Source of the DNA: Cylindrotheca closterium
Lineage: Eukaryota > Bacillariophyta > Bacillariophyceae > Bacillariales > Bacillariaceae
Length of the DNA: 55,874 bases
Reading direction: 5' to 3'
Assembly: GCA_933822405.4 (NCBI GenBank)
Contig: CAKOGP040000391.1
Span: forward strand, 13,791-69,664
Position numbers and translations under genes: made by a program. Below the pieces are notes generated by a model. That model did no database searches, was not told the origin of the DNA, and saw nothing but the letters and a program-made list of their open reading frames with translations. Shown piece by piece: positions 44,451 to 55,871 of the stretch (position 1 is the stretch's first letter; each line of letters opens with the position of its first letter).

Positions 44451-46511
44451 TTACAGTTCTGAAGCACAGTTCCAAGCTGGCTCTCTTCTTGGCTGGTAGT
44501 GTTCTATCGTATATGCTGATTGACTGTCGTAGGTCATTGAATCGTCGTCATCTGTTTCGTCTTCGTCTCTTCCACCATGGTGGTTTTGTGAATGTGGTTG
44601 CACAACTTCATGGCCTTGTTGATCATAGGTCCGTTCCGCATCAGCAAACTGGGCTTGCTCTTCCGGAGAAAAGGGAAGCTCCATTACTGGCTGGTGCATG
44701 TAATGTTGATCCATTAGCTCTTGGTCTACCTGCCCATGTGTTTCACCTGTAATATGAGTGATTGGCTGCAGCATGTAATTACTCCCTACAGGGAGCTCTG
44801 GTCTGCACCGAGGACTACGGACCCCAAGAAACTCAAATTCTGGAATACCTGCACCATCTTGAAAATCATCCAAGACGATAACCCCATCTCTCACCTCGTA
44901 GCTGATGTTGTCGTCTCGTTGTCCATAAACCCCACTTTGACTGTTGCGATGGTCACTTTCACGAGCTTCGTTCTGATACTGCTTGGAGAGTGCTGCGTTT
45001 CGTAAGAATTTCGATTTCAGCTTCCTATGTTTCAGCTTGTACCCTTGTTTGAGTTGCAGCATCTCACCGCGCATGTCTTCTTGGGCACTTTTCAAGCTTT
45101 TGTTCTGCTGATAGATCTTGTTGAGTCGCTTCTTCAACTTTTTTGCTTCCCTTGAAGGTCCAAAGGAGTCACTATCAGACTCGTCTGTTTGTGGATCAAT
45201 TTTTGAAGTCACCTTGTGAGAGTTTCGGGGTGGTAAAGGACGGCGCTCTAGTATATCTACTGGGCACATCCACCACTCTTCCATTTCATTTCGGAAGGTT
45301 TCCATTTGTTCCTGGTTATGTCGTCCACCTGAAAGTTTCGGTTTCCTTGTCTCGTTCCCGCTTCGTTCTATTTTGCAATTGTGTGCGTCCGCTTGTTGAC
45401 GAGGTTCTGGGGCTTGTTCTTCTTTTGTCTTGCCTTCGCGATCTTCAAACTGCCACTTAGATGATTCGTCTGTTTGGTGCCGACTATCTTGAACTTTTTC
45501 TTCTAAGATTTGAACTTGTGCTTCCCTTCGTGTTTGCTGAAGCTTTCTAAGTTCTCGAATTCTCTTGGCTCCGGACACTCCATTGTCCAGCAAATTTTTG
45601 GGCTTTGGAATAGCAGCAGTAATAGCCGTCGTTTTAAGTGGAAGACGAAGAGAGTCTCTAATTTCCTCGTTGTCAACAACTAGTCGTTTCCTATTGGAAA
45701 ACGACGAAGTTATTCCTGTACTCTTCGGAGTGAATTTCGTTCGTTGTCGACTTATCTGTTCAACCCCATGACATTCGTTTGGTCTTGTGAATCGCAAATA
45801 TGGGTTCCCAGCCGTTCTCGAGTTAGAAAGCTCGAATTCAACGTCTACTTCAGAGAAAATATTGAGTGGTTTATCTTCGAACTGCTGCTGCTCTCTATGT
45901 TGGCGCAGAGTGCGGAGGTCGTTCAAGACCTTTTCTGTTAATGCAGTCTCATCATCCGGGATTTCCTCACTCTTCTTTTCAGCAAGATTCATCAGTTCCA
46001 TATTTTTCAGTACTAAATGTTCCAGCATGTTGTCGTATTCTGCAAAAATCTCGAGAACGTCGCTTAGATCTTGTTCGTGTTCCCTTCCGCCATCCTGACT
46101 GCTGTAATAATCTGTTTGGCGATTCCTTCTTCGTCGCGAGGCTTCCTGCCAACGAATTTCTTTCTCTCGGTCAATTTTTCTCCGTCGTTCAATCCGATCC
46201 ATAACAGCTTGCAGGTGAGGTGATCGACGGAAGCCATGCTCGGTAATTCTAGGATTAGAGGACATCAGAGGGGGTTTTGGTCGTTGATGCTGCTTGCTCT
46301 TTTCCTTTTCCTTTTCCTTCGGCATAAGCAGCAGCCTATTTCGCCTACCGTACACTTTTCCATTTAAATCGTTACTTTTCCCACTCATTTTTTTCTCATT
46401 CTCCTTTAATTTCAAGCTTGACGTTGGTGATTGCTTCTCAACGGGATGATGGCATACATGTAGATATGCGAGATGCGAGATGCGTTGAAACGGAAATGTG
46501 ACAAAATGCAT
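44451..46511 (-). CDS. Charged coiled-coil protein of unknown function
   Basis: Single exon of 686 residues. A second in-frame ATG at 46388 (MSGKSNDLNGK) may be the true start, because the first 41 residues are unlike the rest. Arg/Glu/Gln-rich stretches with heptad character occupy about 100-250 and 300-400 and again near 460-520 (KLKKRLNKIYQQNKSLK). Acidic Ser/Asp patches lie between them, and the C-terminus is Gln/His/Tyr-rich. No domain was recognised. It is divergent from TrpRS over 131 bp. Confidence 0.6.
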   Translation of the reverse strand: MHFVTFPFQRISHLAYLHVCHHPVEKQSPTSSLKLKENEKKMSGKSNDLNGKVYGRRNRLLLMPKEKEKEKSKQHQRPKPPLMSSNPRITEHGFRRSPHLQAVMDRIERRRKIDREKEIRWQEASRRRRNRQTDYYSSQDGGREHEQDLSDVLEIFAEYDNMLEHLVLKNMELMNLAEKKSEEIPDDETALTEKVLNDLRTLRQHREQQQFEDKPLNIFSEVDVEFELSNSRTAGNPYLRFTRPNECHGVEQISRQRTKFTPKSTGITSSFSNRKRLVVDNEEIRDSLRLPLKTTAITAAIPKPKNLLDNGVSGAKRIRELRKLQQTRREAQVQILEEKVQDSRHQTDESSKWQFEDREGKTKEEQAPEPRQQADAHNCKIERSGNETRKPKLSGGRHNQEQMETFRNEMEEWWMCPVDILERRPLPPRNSHKVTSKIDPQTDESDSDSFGPSREAKKLKKRLNKIYQQNKSLKSAQEDMRGEMLQLKQGYKLKHRKLKSKFLRNAALSKQYQNEARESDHRNSQSGVYGQRDDNISYEVRDGVIVLDDFQDGAGIPEFEFLGVRSPRCRPELPVGSNYMLQPITHITGETHGQVDQELMDQHYMHQPVMELPFSPEEQAQFADAERTYDQQGHEVVQPHSQNHHGGRDEDETDDDDSMTYDSQSAYTIEHYQPRREPAWNCASEL

Positions 46512-46642
46512 CGCCGAGAGCCCGCCGGCTAAGATAAACGACGTCGGCCAGACTGCGACCAGGTTTCATGAAGGACCATCACCATCATTGATCATCATTA
46601 CAGTACCAGTACCGGTACCGGTACACAAAACAAATACGAAGA
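46512..46642. promoter_or_regulatory. Compact divergent promoter with a 16-bp GTACCGGTAC palindrome
   Basis: This 131-bp spacer serves the coiled-coil gene (minus) and TrpRS (plus). It holds GTACCGGTACCGGTAC at 46609-46624, a perfect 16-bp palindrome ending 18 bases before the TrpRS ATG, preceded by CAGTACCA. Confidence 0.6.
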
Positions 46643-48625
46643 ATGAGTAAAGAGCAGAAGAAAGACGACAGCAAAAAGAAGAAACGAGTAGTTGTGAGTC
46701 CGCCATGCCCTGCATCTGTTTCCACGGGCTATGTGATTATCCGTGGAGTCCTTCAGGGATTGGTTGGAGCTAGTATGGACGAAGCAGCTGTCAGTTTGAT
46801 GCAACCAACCTTTATCAAGGAGAAAGCTCCGACTGGTAAATTTTCCATGAACCTGGGGAAGAAACTGGGATCTTGTGAATTGGATCTCCCAGAGACAAGT
46901 GAAGGGAAAAATGCGCTCTGGGAAGCATTGGACGCTGCTCTAGTCAGAGTCATTTCAGAGAACAAACCAATATCATGTTTTTCTCTGCCGAAGGATGAGG
47001 CCTTGAGCAAATATGGTTCCGGAATTCTGAATGGTGGTATTTCAAAGAAGATTCCTGACACATTGACATTGGCATCAATTGATGGAATCGTCCTTTGTGT
47101 CCCCCCAAGTGTCCCGTTCGCAACCACAGGTAGCATCAAAAAGGTTTCCATTGATTTGAAGCAATCTGGAATCACCTGTGGCAAGAAAGCTCGCAAGGCA
47201 GAAGTTTCCATTAAATTCAATGTCGACGAACAGGGTGATGAGCAAATGGTATCAAGCTGCACTGACAGACCAGTAGATGATGCAGCAATCCAAAGCCTAA
47301 GAGCGAATAAGATTGGCGTTCTGGAGGGAAAATCCCTTGTGACTGCTGCCGAAGAGGAAAAACCACCTGTCAACGAGGGAACGAGAAGCACCGAACAAAA
47401 GGACGAAGAAATGGTAGTGAATGCTTGGGAAGTGAAGGGAAAGATCGATTATAACAAGCTTGTGGATCAGTTCGGATCTACTCTCATTGATAAGAACCTC
47501 ATGACAAGAATTGAAGCAGCAACTGTCGGCAAAGGCAACATTGATAAGATTCACCGATTTCTGAGACGTGGCATTTTCTTCTCACATCGTGATATGAATG
47601 GAATACTGGACAATATTGAAAAGGGGCAGCCGATGTATCTATACACCGGTCGAGGCCCATCCTCATCGGCCATGCATCTGGGTCATTTGGTCCCTTTCCT
47701 ATTTACAAAGTGGTTGCAGGATGCTTTCAAGGTTCCACTTGTAATCCAGATGACTGATGATGAAAAGTTTTTGTTCAAAGGAGAATTCACCGCCGAAAAT
47801 GGTGACAACTTGGACCACTATGCTAGTTTGACACTAGAGAATGCTCGTGATATTATTGCCTGCGAGTTTGACTACGAGAAGACTTTCATCTTCTCCGACT
47901 TGGACTACGTTGGACGAATGTATCCCAACATTGTTCGAATCTGGAAGGCTGTGACAACAAACACTGTGAACGGTATCTTCGGATTTGATGGAAGTTCCAA
48001 CATTGGTAAAATTGCTTTTCCCGCTATTCAAGCGGCGCCGTCGTTTGCTTCCAGTTTCCCTGTTGTGTTGGGTGGTACACGCGATTCTAGAGACTGTTGT
48101 TTGATTCCATGCGCCATTGATCAAGATCCGTACTTCCGGATGACGAGAGATGTTGCCCACAAGATGGTATCCGGAGATCACGGTCTTGGAGGGAAACCAT
48201 CGCTTATCCACTCGAAATTTTTTCCACCGCTCCAAGGTGCCACCGGGAAAATGAGCAGTTCTGATTCCAATTCTGCCATCTTCTTGACGGACACCCCAGA
48301 GGAGATTGAGCGAAAAATCAAGTCGTTTGCATTTTCCGGTGGGCAAGAGACAAAGAAACTCCAAGAAGAACACGGTGCCAACTTGGATCTTGACGTGAGT
48401 TATCAGTGGTTGAGGTTTTTCTTGGAGGACGACGAGCTCTTGGAAAAGATTGGAAAGGACTACGGCTCTGGTAGTGGGGAATATTGGAGCACCGGAAAGG
48501 TAAAAGCCAAGCTCATCGAAGTTTTGAAGGAACTGGTTGCAGCTCACCAAGAGCGAAGATCCAAGATTACTGACGAAGAAGTTAAAAAATGGATGACGGA
48601 GCGTTGTATTGCCATCGCCAAGTAG
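46643..48625 (+). CDS. WARS: Tryptophanyl-tRNA synthetase with an AlaX-like N-terminal extension
   Basis: Single exon, 660 residues. The C-terminal 400 residues are a eukaryotic cytosolic TrpRS. They carry [17 protein letters not shown] (the HIGH-type motif is HLGH), [12 protein letters not shown], a KMSSS loop near residue 536, [15 protein letters not shown], and the C-terminal [12 protein letters not shown]. The enzyme charges tRNA-Trp. The first 220 residues are not the WHEP domain of animals. They resemble the AlaX/tRNA-SAD editing fold ([20 protein letters not shown], then [19 protein letters not shown]), with the metal-binding Cys-x3-His pair degraded. Apicomplexan cytosolic TrpRS also carries an AlaX-like N-terminus, so this may be an old trait of the lineage. 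The AlaX link is motif-based inference. Confidence 0.9.
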   Translation: MSKEQKKDDSKKKKRVVVSPPCPASVSTGYVIIRGVLQGLVGASMDEAAVSLMQPTFIKEKAPTGKFSMNLGKKLGSCELDLPETSEGKNALWEALDAALVRVISENKPISCFSLPKDEALSKYGSGILNGGISKKIPDTLTLASIDGIVLCVPPSVPFATTGSIKKVSIDLKQSGITCGKKARKAEVSIKFNVDEQGDEQMVSSCTDRPVDDAAIQSLRANKIGVLEGKSLVTAAEEEKPPVNEGTRSTEQKDEEMVVNAWEVKGKIDYNKLVDQFGSTLIDKNLMTRIEAATVGKGNIDKIHRFLRRGIFFSHRDMNGILDNIEKGQPMYLYTGRGPSSSAMHLGHLVPFLFTKWLQDAFKVPLVIQMTDDEKFLFKGEFTAENGDNLDHYASLTLENARDIIACEFDYEKTFIFSDLDYVGRMYPNIVRIWKAVTTNTVNGIFGFDGSSNIGKIAFPAIQAAPSFASSFPVVLGGTRDSRDCCLIPCAIDQDPYFRMTRDVAHKMVSGDHGLGGKPSLIHSKFFPPLQGATGKMSSSDSNSAIFLTDTPEEIERKIKSFAFSGGQETKKLQEEHGANLDLDVSYQWLRFFLEDDELLEKIGKDYGSGSGEYWSTGKVKAKLIEVLKELVAAHQERRSKITDEEVKKWMTERCIAIAK

Positions 48626-49035
48626 TGCTCATCATCACCGAATAATAAATCATACCTGGAATCAATAGGATCTAATATTTTAACACTCACTTTCAGCATC
48701 TATCCTTGCTTTCAGGTGATAATTGGCAATCGACAACAGCCGTCTGTCATACTCCGAGACTGAATTAATTGAGCTACAAGCTACACTCGTACGCAGAACA
48801 AGTACTAGTATTGTATTCAGTCCTACGTAGATCGTGATGCCGCCAAACAGGGTCTGCACTGCGAAACATCAACAAAGTGCGCCAGAAACAATCAGCTGAG
48901 TGCTGTGCAGCTGCAAGAGAGTTTAAAAAACTGGAAACCACCCGAAAATCGAACGAAACATACCCTACCGGTACAGCTCTGTGATTCTGAAACCAAAAGT
49001 AGAAAGGGAAGAACTTGAGATAGATATATTCAACC
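48626..49035. other. Intergenic upstream of the RGG-rich gene
   Basis: This 410-bp stretch has no gene. It contains TACCGGTA at 48966-48973, 62 bases before the ATG at 49036. Confidence 0.4.
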
Positions 49036-50307
49036 ATGCGTTGGGCAGACTCAGACAGTTCGGATGAGGAAGAGGCGTACGAGCCACCGCCCCCAGGCGA
49101 GGCGGATCCAATACAACCAGAAGAGCCTTGTGAAGAACGCTTTCCTCCGACGCCGAAGCACGCGAATGTAACCCAACCACCAATGAATCGGCAGAGGCGG
49201 GGGGGGGACAATCAGCACGACGATAATCGTGGGAACCGAGGATACAGTAGCAACGACAACTACAATAATAATCGTGGTGGAGGTGGAGGTGGAGGTGGAC
49301 GACAGAAGCAGCAGCAACAACAGCAAAGTAAGGTACGCGATTGGAAACACATGGCAAAGGAGCAATCGGTTATTGGAACTGGTCCTGTCGATGGAAGTGG
49401 CTGGATGGCGAAGCGACGGGCAAAACAGGAACAGGAAGAAAAGGAATTCCGGGCAAAAAAAGAGCAATTGCAACAGCAAAAGGTGCAGGAAAAGAAAGAA
49501 AAGAGGAAAATCCAGCTAAATGCTCTTGCTTCCGTCTTGAATGAAATAAATGACCCCGACAAACCACCATCGTCTCCACCGCGACAACTTCGATCGGGTC
49601 TGTTTGGACAAAGCGTTCCCAAAAAGCAGCCGCCAACGAAAATCCTCGCTCGTGATAGTCTTGGCAAACATAATAAAGGGAACGGGGATCGAGCGCAAAA
49701 GAGACCGCCAAAACCACCAGCCTACAATTACACAATTGGACCGGCGGATAACAAGCCAAAAGGCGAACTACAAACAGATGGCACGGTGAAGTTTACGAGA
49801 AAAGATAACAAAAAGAACGAGATGAGGGAAAAGGAGAAGGACAGCAGCGCCAACGAGACAAACGATTCCAAAACTGCCACACCAGAAGCGACTGGCCAGC
49901 GAGTCGTAGAATTTTCTGGTTCCTTCAATCGAGAAGATGACGACAAGTCCTTGACCTCCTTGACTTCCAAGGGCTCGAGGGCATCTCGGAACTCCAAGAG
50001 TTCGAAAAACTCCAAAAGCTCCCAACCAAGTCATAACAAAAAGAATAGAAATAGCCGATGGGGTGGCCGGGGCGATTCACGTGGTGGTGGACGTGGACGT
50101 GGAAGAGGTAGCCAAAAAGGATCCAACGACGAAAGCTCGGTGGATGGCTGCAAAGCAGGGGGGAAGAACAACAAGAACAAGAACAGCAACAGTAACCATA
50201 GAGGCGGGAGAGGCAGGGGGCGAGGAGGTCGGGGTCGAGACAGAGCCGATGGCGAACGAGGAAGGGGGGGTGGTAGAAACCACAGCTACGAGATAGGACG
50301 AGACTAA
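49036..50307 (+). CDS. RGG-rich, low-complexity RNA-binding-type protein
   Basis: Single exon, 423 residues, mostly disordered. It opens with an acidic MRWADSDSSDEEE stretch. Asn/Gly/Gln-rich runs follow. A conserved-looking helix-forming block comes next (SKVRDWKHMAKEQSVIGTG and DGSGWMAKRRAKQEQEEKEF). The middle is charged and Lys-rich, and the tail carries dense RGG/RGRG repeats. The composition suits mRNA-binding translation or RNP-granule factors such as eIF4B- or Stm1/HABP4-like proteins, but no family motif settles it. The Gly- and Gln-runs are coding microsatellites. Confidence 0.65.
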   Translation: MRWADSDSSDEEEAYEPPPPGEADPIQPEEPCEERFPPTPKHANVTQPPMNRQRRGGDNQHDDNRGNRGYSSNDNYNNNRGGGGGGGGRQKQQQQQQSKVRDWKHMAKEQSVIGTGPVDGSGWMAKRRAKQEQEEKEFRAKKEQLQQQKVQEKKEKRKIQLNALASVLNEINDPDKPPSSPPRQLRSGLFGQSVPKKQPPTKILARDSLGKHNKGNGDRAQKRPPKPPAYNYTIGPADNKPKGELQTDGTVKFTRKDNKKNEMREKEKDSSANETNDSKTATPEATGQRVVEFSGSFNREDDDKSLTSLTSKGSRASRNSKSSKNSKSSQPSHNKKNRNSRWGGRGDSRGGGRGRGRGSQKGSNDESSVDGCKAGGKNNKNKNSNSNHRGGRGRGRGGRGRDRADGERGRGGGRNHSYEIGRD

Positions 50308-50538
50308 TATAGCAATGGGGAACATTACAATGGAGGTGTCTGGTTGTCATGATACATTTTGCGAGTGAAATTCCGAAATATTTTTTAACAATTTCCGAGC
50401 TTATTAATAGCAGCTACTTGAGTGCGCCTACAAGTGTCGAATGAACTGAACCCCAAACACTGACACTTAGTCTTGATCAATACCCTCTTGGTAATGCTTG
50501 CTGCCGTTGATGTTTAACCCCGAAAAGATCAAGATAAA

Positions 50539-53328
50539 TTATTTTGCCTTCACTGCGGCTTTGAGTAGACGTGTCTTCTCCTTCTCTTCTTTCTGAAGCG
50601 CATATTTTTCACGTTGACGCTCACGACAACGCAGGCATTTTGTAGCGAGTCCTTTATCCCCAAAGGCAGCCCACGGTCGGAAGTTTTTGCACCCCTTACA
50701 CCACTTGATTTCAAGACCTGAGTTGCACACGACCCACACATTAACGTCGCATAGGGTGCACAATCCTTTGTTTTGAGTTGGAATGATTGCATAAGATTTG
50801 TCTCCCATACCATCGGATTTCTTGCTTCCGTTTTTTTTCTTGCCCCCATTGCATGGGCGGGCCTGACCACACATGACGCAGCATCTCATACCCTCTGGAA
50901 GATTCACAGCTTGCTTCTGAGACATGTGAGATGGGAAGTTCACAAGGCTTGTAAATTCAGGAACTGTCGCATTCTTCATTTCTTCCATATCGCCTTGGAA
51001 CTTGGATGGAATTGGTGGTTTGAGTGAGAGACACTTGCGTTTGGATTGGGACATATCAACGGCTGGTGACATATGAGCATGAGGACTATGCATAGGAGGT
51101 GCCATACTGCTAGGATGATGGGGGCTCCACATCGATGTCTTTAGACCAATCCCCATTGGTGAAGTTAGGGGATGGTGGGAAGCCATTGATGGAGGAATAT
51201 GAAGCGGTATTGGAGCAAGGTGAGCACCTGGTGGCATACGTCCGCGTAGATTTCGGACCCGGTCATTGTGTGCTCCTGGAGTAGGATGTCCAAACCAGTC
51301 TCTTCGATCACCATGCATTGGACTGCGTGCAAACGATGTGGGAAAGTGAGGAGTTGGTGGTTTTGATCCTGTGAACACAGGTGTCGGAGGTGTTGGTCCA
51401 TTCCACATGTAGGAGCTAGGAGTCGCGTTCGGCTTGTGTGCGTATCCATGTTGACGCATTGCATCTTGCTTTGATCTTTTGTCATCCGAATGAATGTTCT
51501 CTCGTTCCTCAGAAGTTTCGAAGTTCCAAGGAAGTGGAGTGGACGTGCCGTCCACTGCGATTGCAATTTCGGAATGAGGCGATAGCATTGAAATATGGAC
51601 AGAGTCGCTATCTTTGCCATCGTCACCTTTTTGATGGTGTTCAGAGTCTTGTTCATCCTTGAATAGGGAAAAATTATGGGGGCTGATTACAAGATTCCTT
51701 GATGAAGTCGAAAAATGAGATGTTGTCGAATCAGGTCGCTTCTTCTCATCCCTGTCTTCCTCCCAACTACAGTTGGCTAAGTCATCCAGCGAAGGCGTGT
51801 CGCCAGCAATACTCCAAGATAGCTGTTGGCCAATGGAGGGAAAAGCATTTGATGGAGAGATTCCATTTGAATCAACGACATGTGGTAGTGGAGTGAAAGA
51901 TTGACCGCGTAGATGCTTGTTCAGCATATGTTCATCAGTCATCATTTCAGTATCACCTCTTAGCCCTGTTGTTGCTGGAGTGTCGGCTGAACCGTCGTGC
52001 AGGGCGGTCTTTGGATCTACAGCACCGTGGTCTGTTTCTACTTCAGATTCGCCTTGTTTGACGTCGGATGATATTTTCGACTTTTGATTGGCCGCTGGGC
52101 TCTCCATTCTTGTTTGATTAATAGGTGATGTCGATAGGGAAAATAAAATGTTGCCTTGGGTCATGTCGCCAGACTTTGAAGAGCTTGAGGAGTCGTTCAT
52201 TGTGAGTTGTTGAAATTTTGAAGAGTCGATTCCTACACCGCTCTTCTTCTTAAAGATTGATTTGATATTTGAACCAGTTTCAATCGTCAAATGCTCGGCC
52301 TTTCGCCTCTTGGGAGATGCCTTCATCAAGGAAGTTTCGTGATTCCTGGCTGAAAAACATCAAGGAATAAGACTTACGCTAGGCATTGAACGATCAATAA
52401 AACGATCAATAAAGCACCTTGACTTACATTTTGGTCCTTCATACGACGAAGACAAAGAAAAACCTTCGACACTCACACTTGACGTTGTTGATGTATTTGA
52501 GAAATTTCTGTGAATCATGCATTCATCATCAAGCTTTTCGACTCTTTCGCGCTTGTATGGTGACTCGTCTCCAAGTGTACGGGATTCTGGGATATTCGGC
52601 GCTGTTCCAACTGTGCTTGCGCTCACATTGCTGTTGGTACGACAAAAAGTGTATGCGACAGGAGGAAGTGAATCTTTGTTGCTGTGAACCCCTTCAATCG
52701 TTCGCTTCTTTCGCGACGATTTGTTCGATCTCTTGCTTCTCGATGAGGTGATGGAAGCAGAGTCAGAAGTGGTAGACGGCATCAAATGATGAGTGTGTCT
52801 TGACGGAGGGTACGGTGGGGGGGCTCCATGGTAGCCGATCGATTGTAGGCCAAAAGGCATTCCATATCCTGGATGGTATGGAGGAGGACCTGGGCGTCCT
52901 GCCAAGTTCGGCGCATAGTGTCCATGATGCACAGGGTACTGTCCCGGATGTGGCATAGGAGGCATTTGATGTGGATAATGCGGTGGAGGATGTCCATGGT
53001 AATCGTGTGGTGCACTTGCTGGAAAGTATGGTGGAGGATAAGGAGCTGATGGTTGGGATGGTCCCCTCATGCTTGGATGGTATGATGCATGTCCTTGTTG
53101 ATGGTAGGTTGAGTAGCCTGACATCTGTGGCGACCATGATCCCTTTTGCTTTCGTGATGGGGCGGACTTTGTTTGCATCTTTTTCATGTTTGCCTCAGAC
53201 TTGTCTCTGCTCTCTCCCGCCTCCCTCATGTTGGAGGAATCATCACGAGTTTCATCCTTGACGACTCCATTCTCGACCTTAACAACTGATTTCTCTATTT
53301 CTTCTGGCTTTGTCATAATTTTTGACAA
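50539..53328 (-). CDS. Disordered nuclear-type protein ending in an unnamed Cys-rich domain, two exons
   Basis: Minus-strand exons are 53328-52428 and 52349-50539. The 78-nt intron (TGTAAGT donor, TTTTTCAG acceptor) restores one frame of 903 residues. The first 130 residues are followed by a Pro/His/Tyr/Gly-rich stretch (PPPHYPHQMPPMPHPGQYP) and a basic patch SSRKKRT. The second exon continues Ser/Pro/His-rich. The C-terminal 120 residues carry ordered Cys pairs: CCVMCGQARPC, CTLCDVNVWVVC, KWCKGCKNFRPW and TKCLRCRERQREKYA. This spacing suggests two zinc sites followed by a basic helix. The protein is presumably a transcription or chromatin factor. The domain is not one I can name. Confidence 0.75.
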
Positions 53329-54491
53329 TTTCGATGTAGCAATAATCGAACATGTATTGACAAAGAAGGAATTGTATCAAGCTATGAATCCTTTCAAGAA
53401 ACTGAGATTTTCGTTGTTTTTGTGAGGGACGTTGTTCATTTATGATCAACGACAAATGCAATGTACCGAGCGTACGAGAGTTTCTACAGAAATAGACTCG
53501 GCTCGTGACGCGCCCGTCGTGCCGCCACCGTTGGAAAAATATCAGCTTTGGGGGATTCAAAGGGAGGTACATATGGGGGAAGGATCCTCCTTTTTGCAAT
53601 AGAATACGGTTTCATAGTGATGGCGGCAACGGTGCGGTGCTGTGACATGAATGAATGGATTTGGACCTATCAAAGTACTTTCACGCTAAACATGAATTGG
53701 ATGAACGAAGTGCAGACGACGATATTCAAATACCCAAACCTCACCACGATGACAATTCAACTCTACACCACTGGCTTAGAATTAGATCAATTTTTGTAGT
53801 CGAATGTTAATATATTGTATTCTGCCTTGTTGTGGATGTCATGAGAGGAGGTTGTTGCCTAGATACAACTGGAAACCTGGTCATTCATACTCCTGATGAT
53901 AGGGCAACAAGCAACAATGCACACCAATCATTCAGCCATGATCTGTAGGTTTTCGTCATATTTGATTTGCCAGGCGGGTTGTCACATTCCTCATTACTCT
54001 TCCATGTATCATCTTTGAGCGCCATTTTGAGGAAGCATGCTGGCTTGTAGGTATCAATCATTGGAGAATTGTCGCCAAGCAATTGCTGCTGCTACCCCTG
54101 AAACCTTGTATTGCATCAGCTACAGTTGCAAGTGCCTTCATATGTTGTGCATTCTTGGTATCTCACACAATTCCCCTGAAAGCTCCACAGTTCTGATTTC
54201 TTTCACTCTGCTCAGTTGATGACAGGCAGCGCCCATGCTGATTTGCAAGGCAAATAGAAGATTGACAAAACAACCTCATTCCATTTGCTGGCAAGAGTTT
54301 GCATCCATCCGCTTCGTCGTTTGGAAATCTCAGATATTCTCATTTCTTTTAGTCTGCACAGTGGACGGCAGCGCTCATGCCAATCTTCGAAGCCAATGAG
54401 CAAGGAGATAGCAAGACAATATTATTCCCCTTGCGCGCAACACCGACTCCAGTAGTATCCACCTTGTTCGTTTCAGCCCCCACAGCGGTAG
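53329..54491. other. Gene-poor stretch with a decayed duplicated segment
   Basis: There is no supportable gene. Segments near 54190-54245 and 54330-54390 resemble each other (GGCAGCGCCCATGCTGAT against GGCAGCGCTCATGCCAAT). On the minus strand they read like degraded repeat units such as KEIRTVELSG. Stops interrupt every frame. Confidence 0.35.
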
Positions 54492-55655
54492 ATTGTTGGC
54501 GAAACGTATGTTTCTTCCTCTGCTTCAGTTCATATCTTGTCTTCTTCTTCATTTGATGGACAAAAAGGTATCCTTGCAAGGATAGAGGGGCTGGAGAAAG
54601 AGAATGCATCCCTGAAACAAGAGATGGCTGAGTTGGAATCAAGTGTGACAACTCAACAAGAGCGCAGGGTACCACTCCCACCATTGATCTTGGATTCCTA
54701 GTTGAGTCTTCAGGAGCGATTGGCCAACTGGGAACTGAATACTCAGAAGGGTAAAGTCAGCATGGCAGGTTGTGAGTTTGGCGGAGTCCAGGATTGCAAG
54801 CGTTTCTTGCATACCAGGATGGATTTGGACGGCTCATCAGTGTGATTTGTTGGGCATGATGTGGTGTCGTTGGTTAACTGTGTGACAAAGGAAGGGAAAG
54901 CATCAGCCATTGATGATGTACTAGCCCGAGATCATCACGCAATCAGAGGGGGCTTTGATAACATGCTGATGGCGTCTGTTTATGCATCCATGCAAAAGGC
55001 CATCCCAATACCCCTAGCTGGTACCAGCAGCCGTCACTCTTTACCAAGGATCAGTAGTTTTGAGAAATGGGACAGACAGTATGGCAGACAAGGAATTCAG
55101 TTCGAGATATCTCAAGGAGTGGACCAAGAGGTCTCGAAAACTATTGGTTGGCTGATCAGACCAATGAGCCCCCATAATCAGGATGCCTTGGCGGTCTTAA
55201 CCGCCCTCACTATGGATGCAAGGAACCATTGGTTGGCTATTGCCAATTTCCTCACAAGTCAAAGGACAATTTGCCTGGGGCAGTGTGAAGATGCAGAAGA
55301 GGCGTGGAGGTTCCCATGCAAAGTCATAAAAGCTGTATTTGTGGAACTGCATAGGGTTCGGAGTATGGGTTTGATGAGACCTAGTTTGAAGAAGTTATCA
55401 ATACATGATGCTGCAAAGATGATGTGGGGTATACTACGATGCCACAAACTCATGAACGAGTTTAATAGTCACAAATTTTTGGGACATCCGAAACCCTTGA
55501 TTTTCTCATTGAATCATTTGTCTCGTCTCAAAGTGAGCCTGAAGGATCTACAACCAATGAAACAACAGGCAGACCAGCTTCAGTTGGAAATGGGTGCTAT
55601 GCTGGAGGAACTCGACAAGAAGGAGGATAAACTAGGGGACAATGATGTCGTTTGA
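54492..55655 (+). pseudogene. Repetitive coiled-coil ORF with two in-frame stop codons
   Basis: One frame runs from 54492 to 55655. It is broken only by a TAG after the LPPLILDS motif (about 54700) and a TGA at 54843-54845 after DLDGSSV. The N-terminal part has a coiled coil (ILARIEGLEKENASLKQEM). The C-terminal part is helical, with FVGHDVVSLVNCV, IGWLIRPMSPH and MMWGILRCHKLMNEF, and ends in LEELDKKEDKL. It looks like a repeated gene family or a retroelement gag-like protein, but no family was recognised. Only the 264 residues after the TGA remain open. Confidence 0.5.
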
Positions 55656-55852
55656 GTGTATCTGGAGTTTGGAGATCATGCTGGAGGAATCGACAATTTG
55701 GAGATTGGAGATGGAGATGTCAGCGAGCCACGCGGCAGAAATCAGGATGAGCCTTCCAACAATTTGTGAATGCTCGTTCTCGTTCTGAACCCTCTCAAGC
55801 TTTTCCCGTGGAGTTTGAAGGTTCCAAGACCGGAACATGAAGTGATTAGATC

Positions 55853-55871
55853 GGGGGGGGGGGGGGGGGGG
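55853..55871 (+). repeat. 19-nt G run
   Basis: A homopolymer of 19 G at the end of the window. It may be real or a sequencing or assembly edge effect. Confidence 0.8.

Noticed and set aside
53548..53799. 83-codon ORF upstream of the Cys-rich gene
   Set aside because: It has no recognisable content and probably lies in promoter or 5' untranslated sequence.
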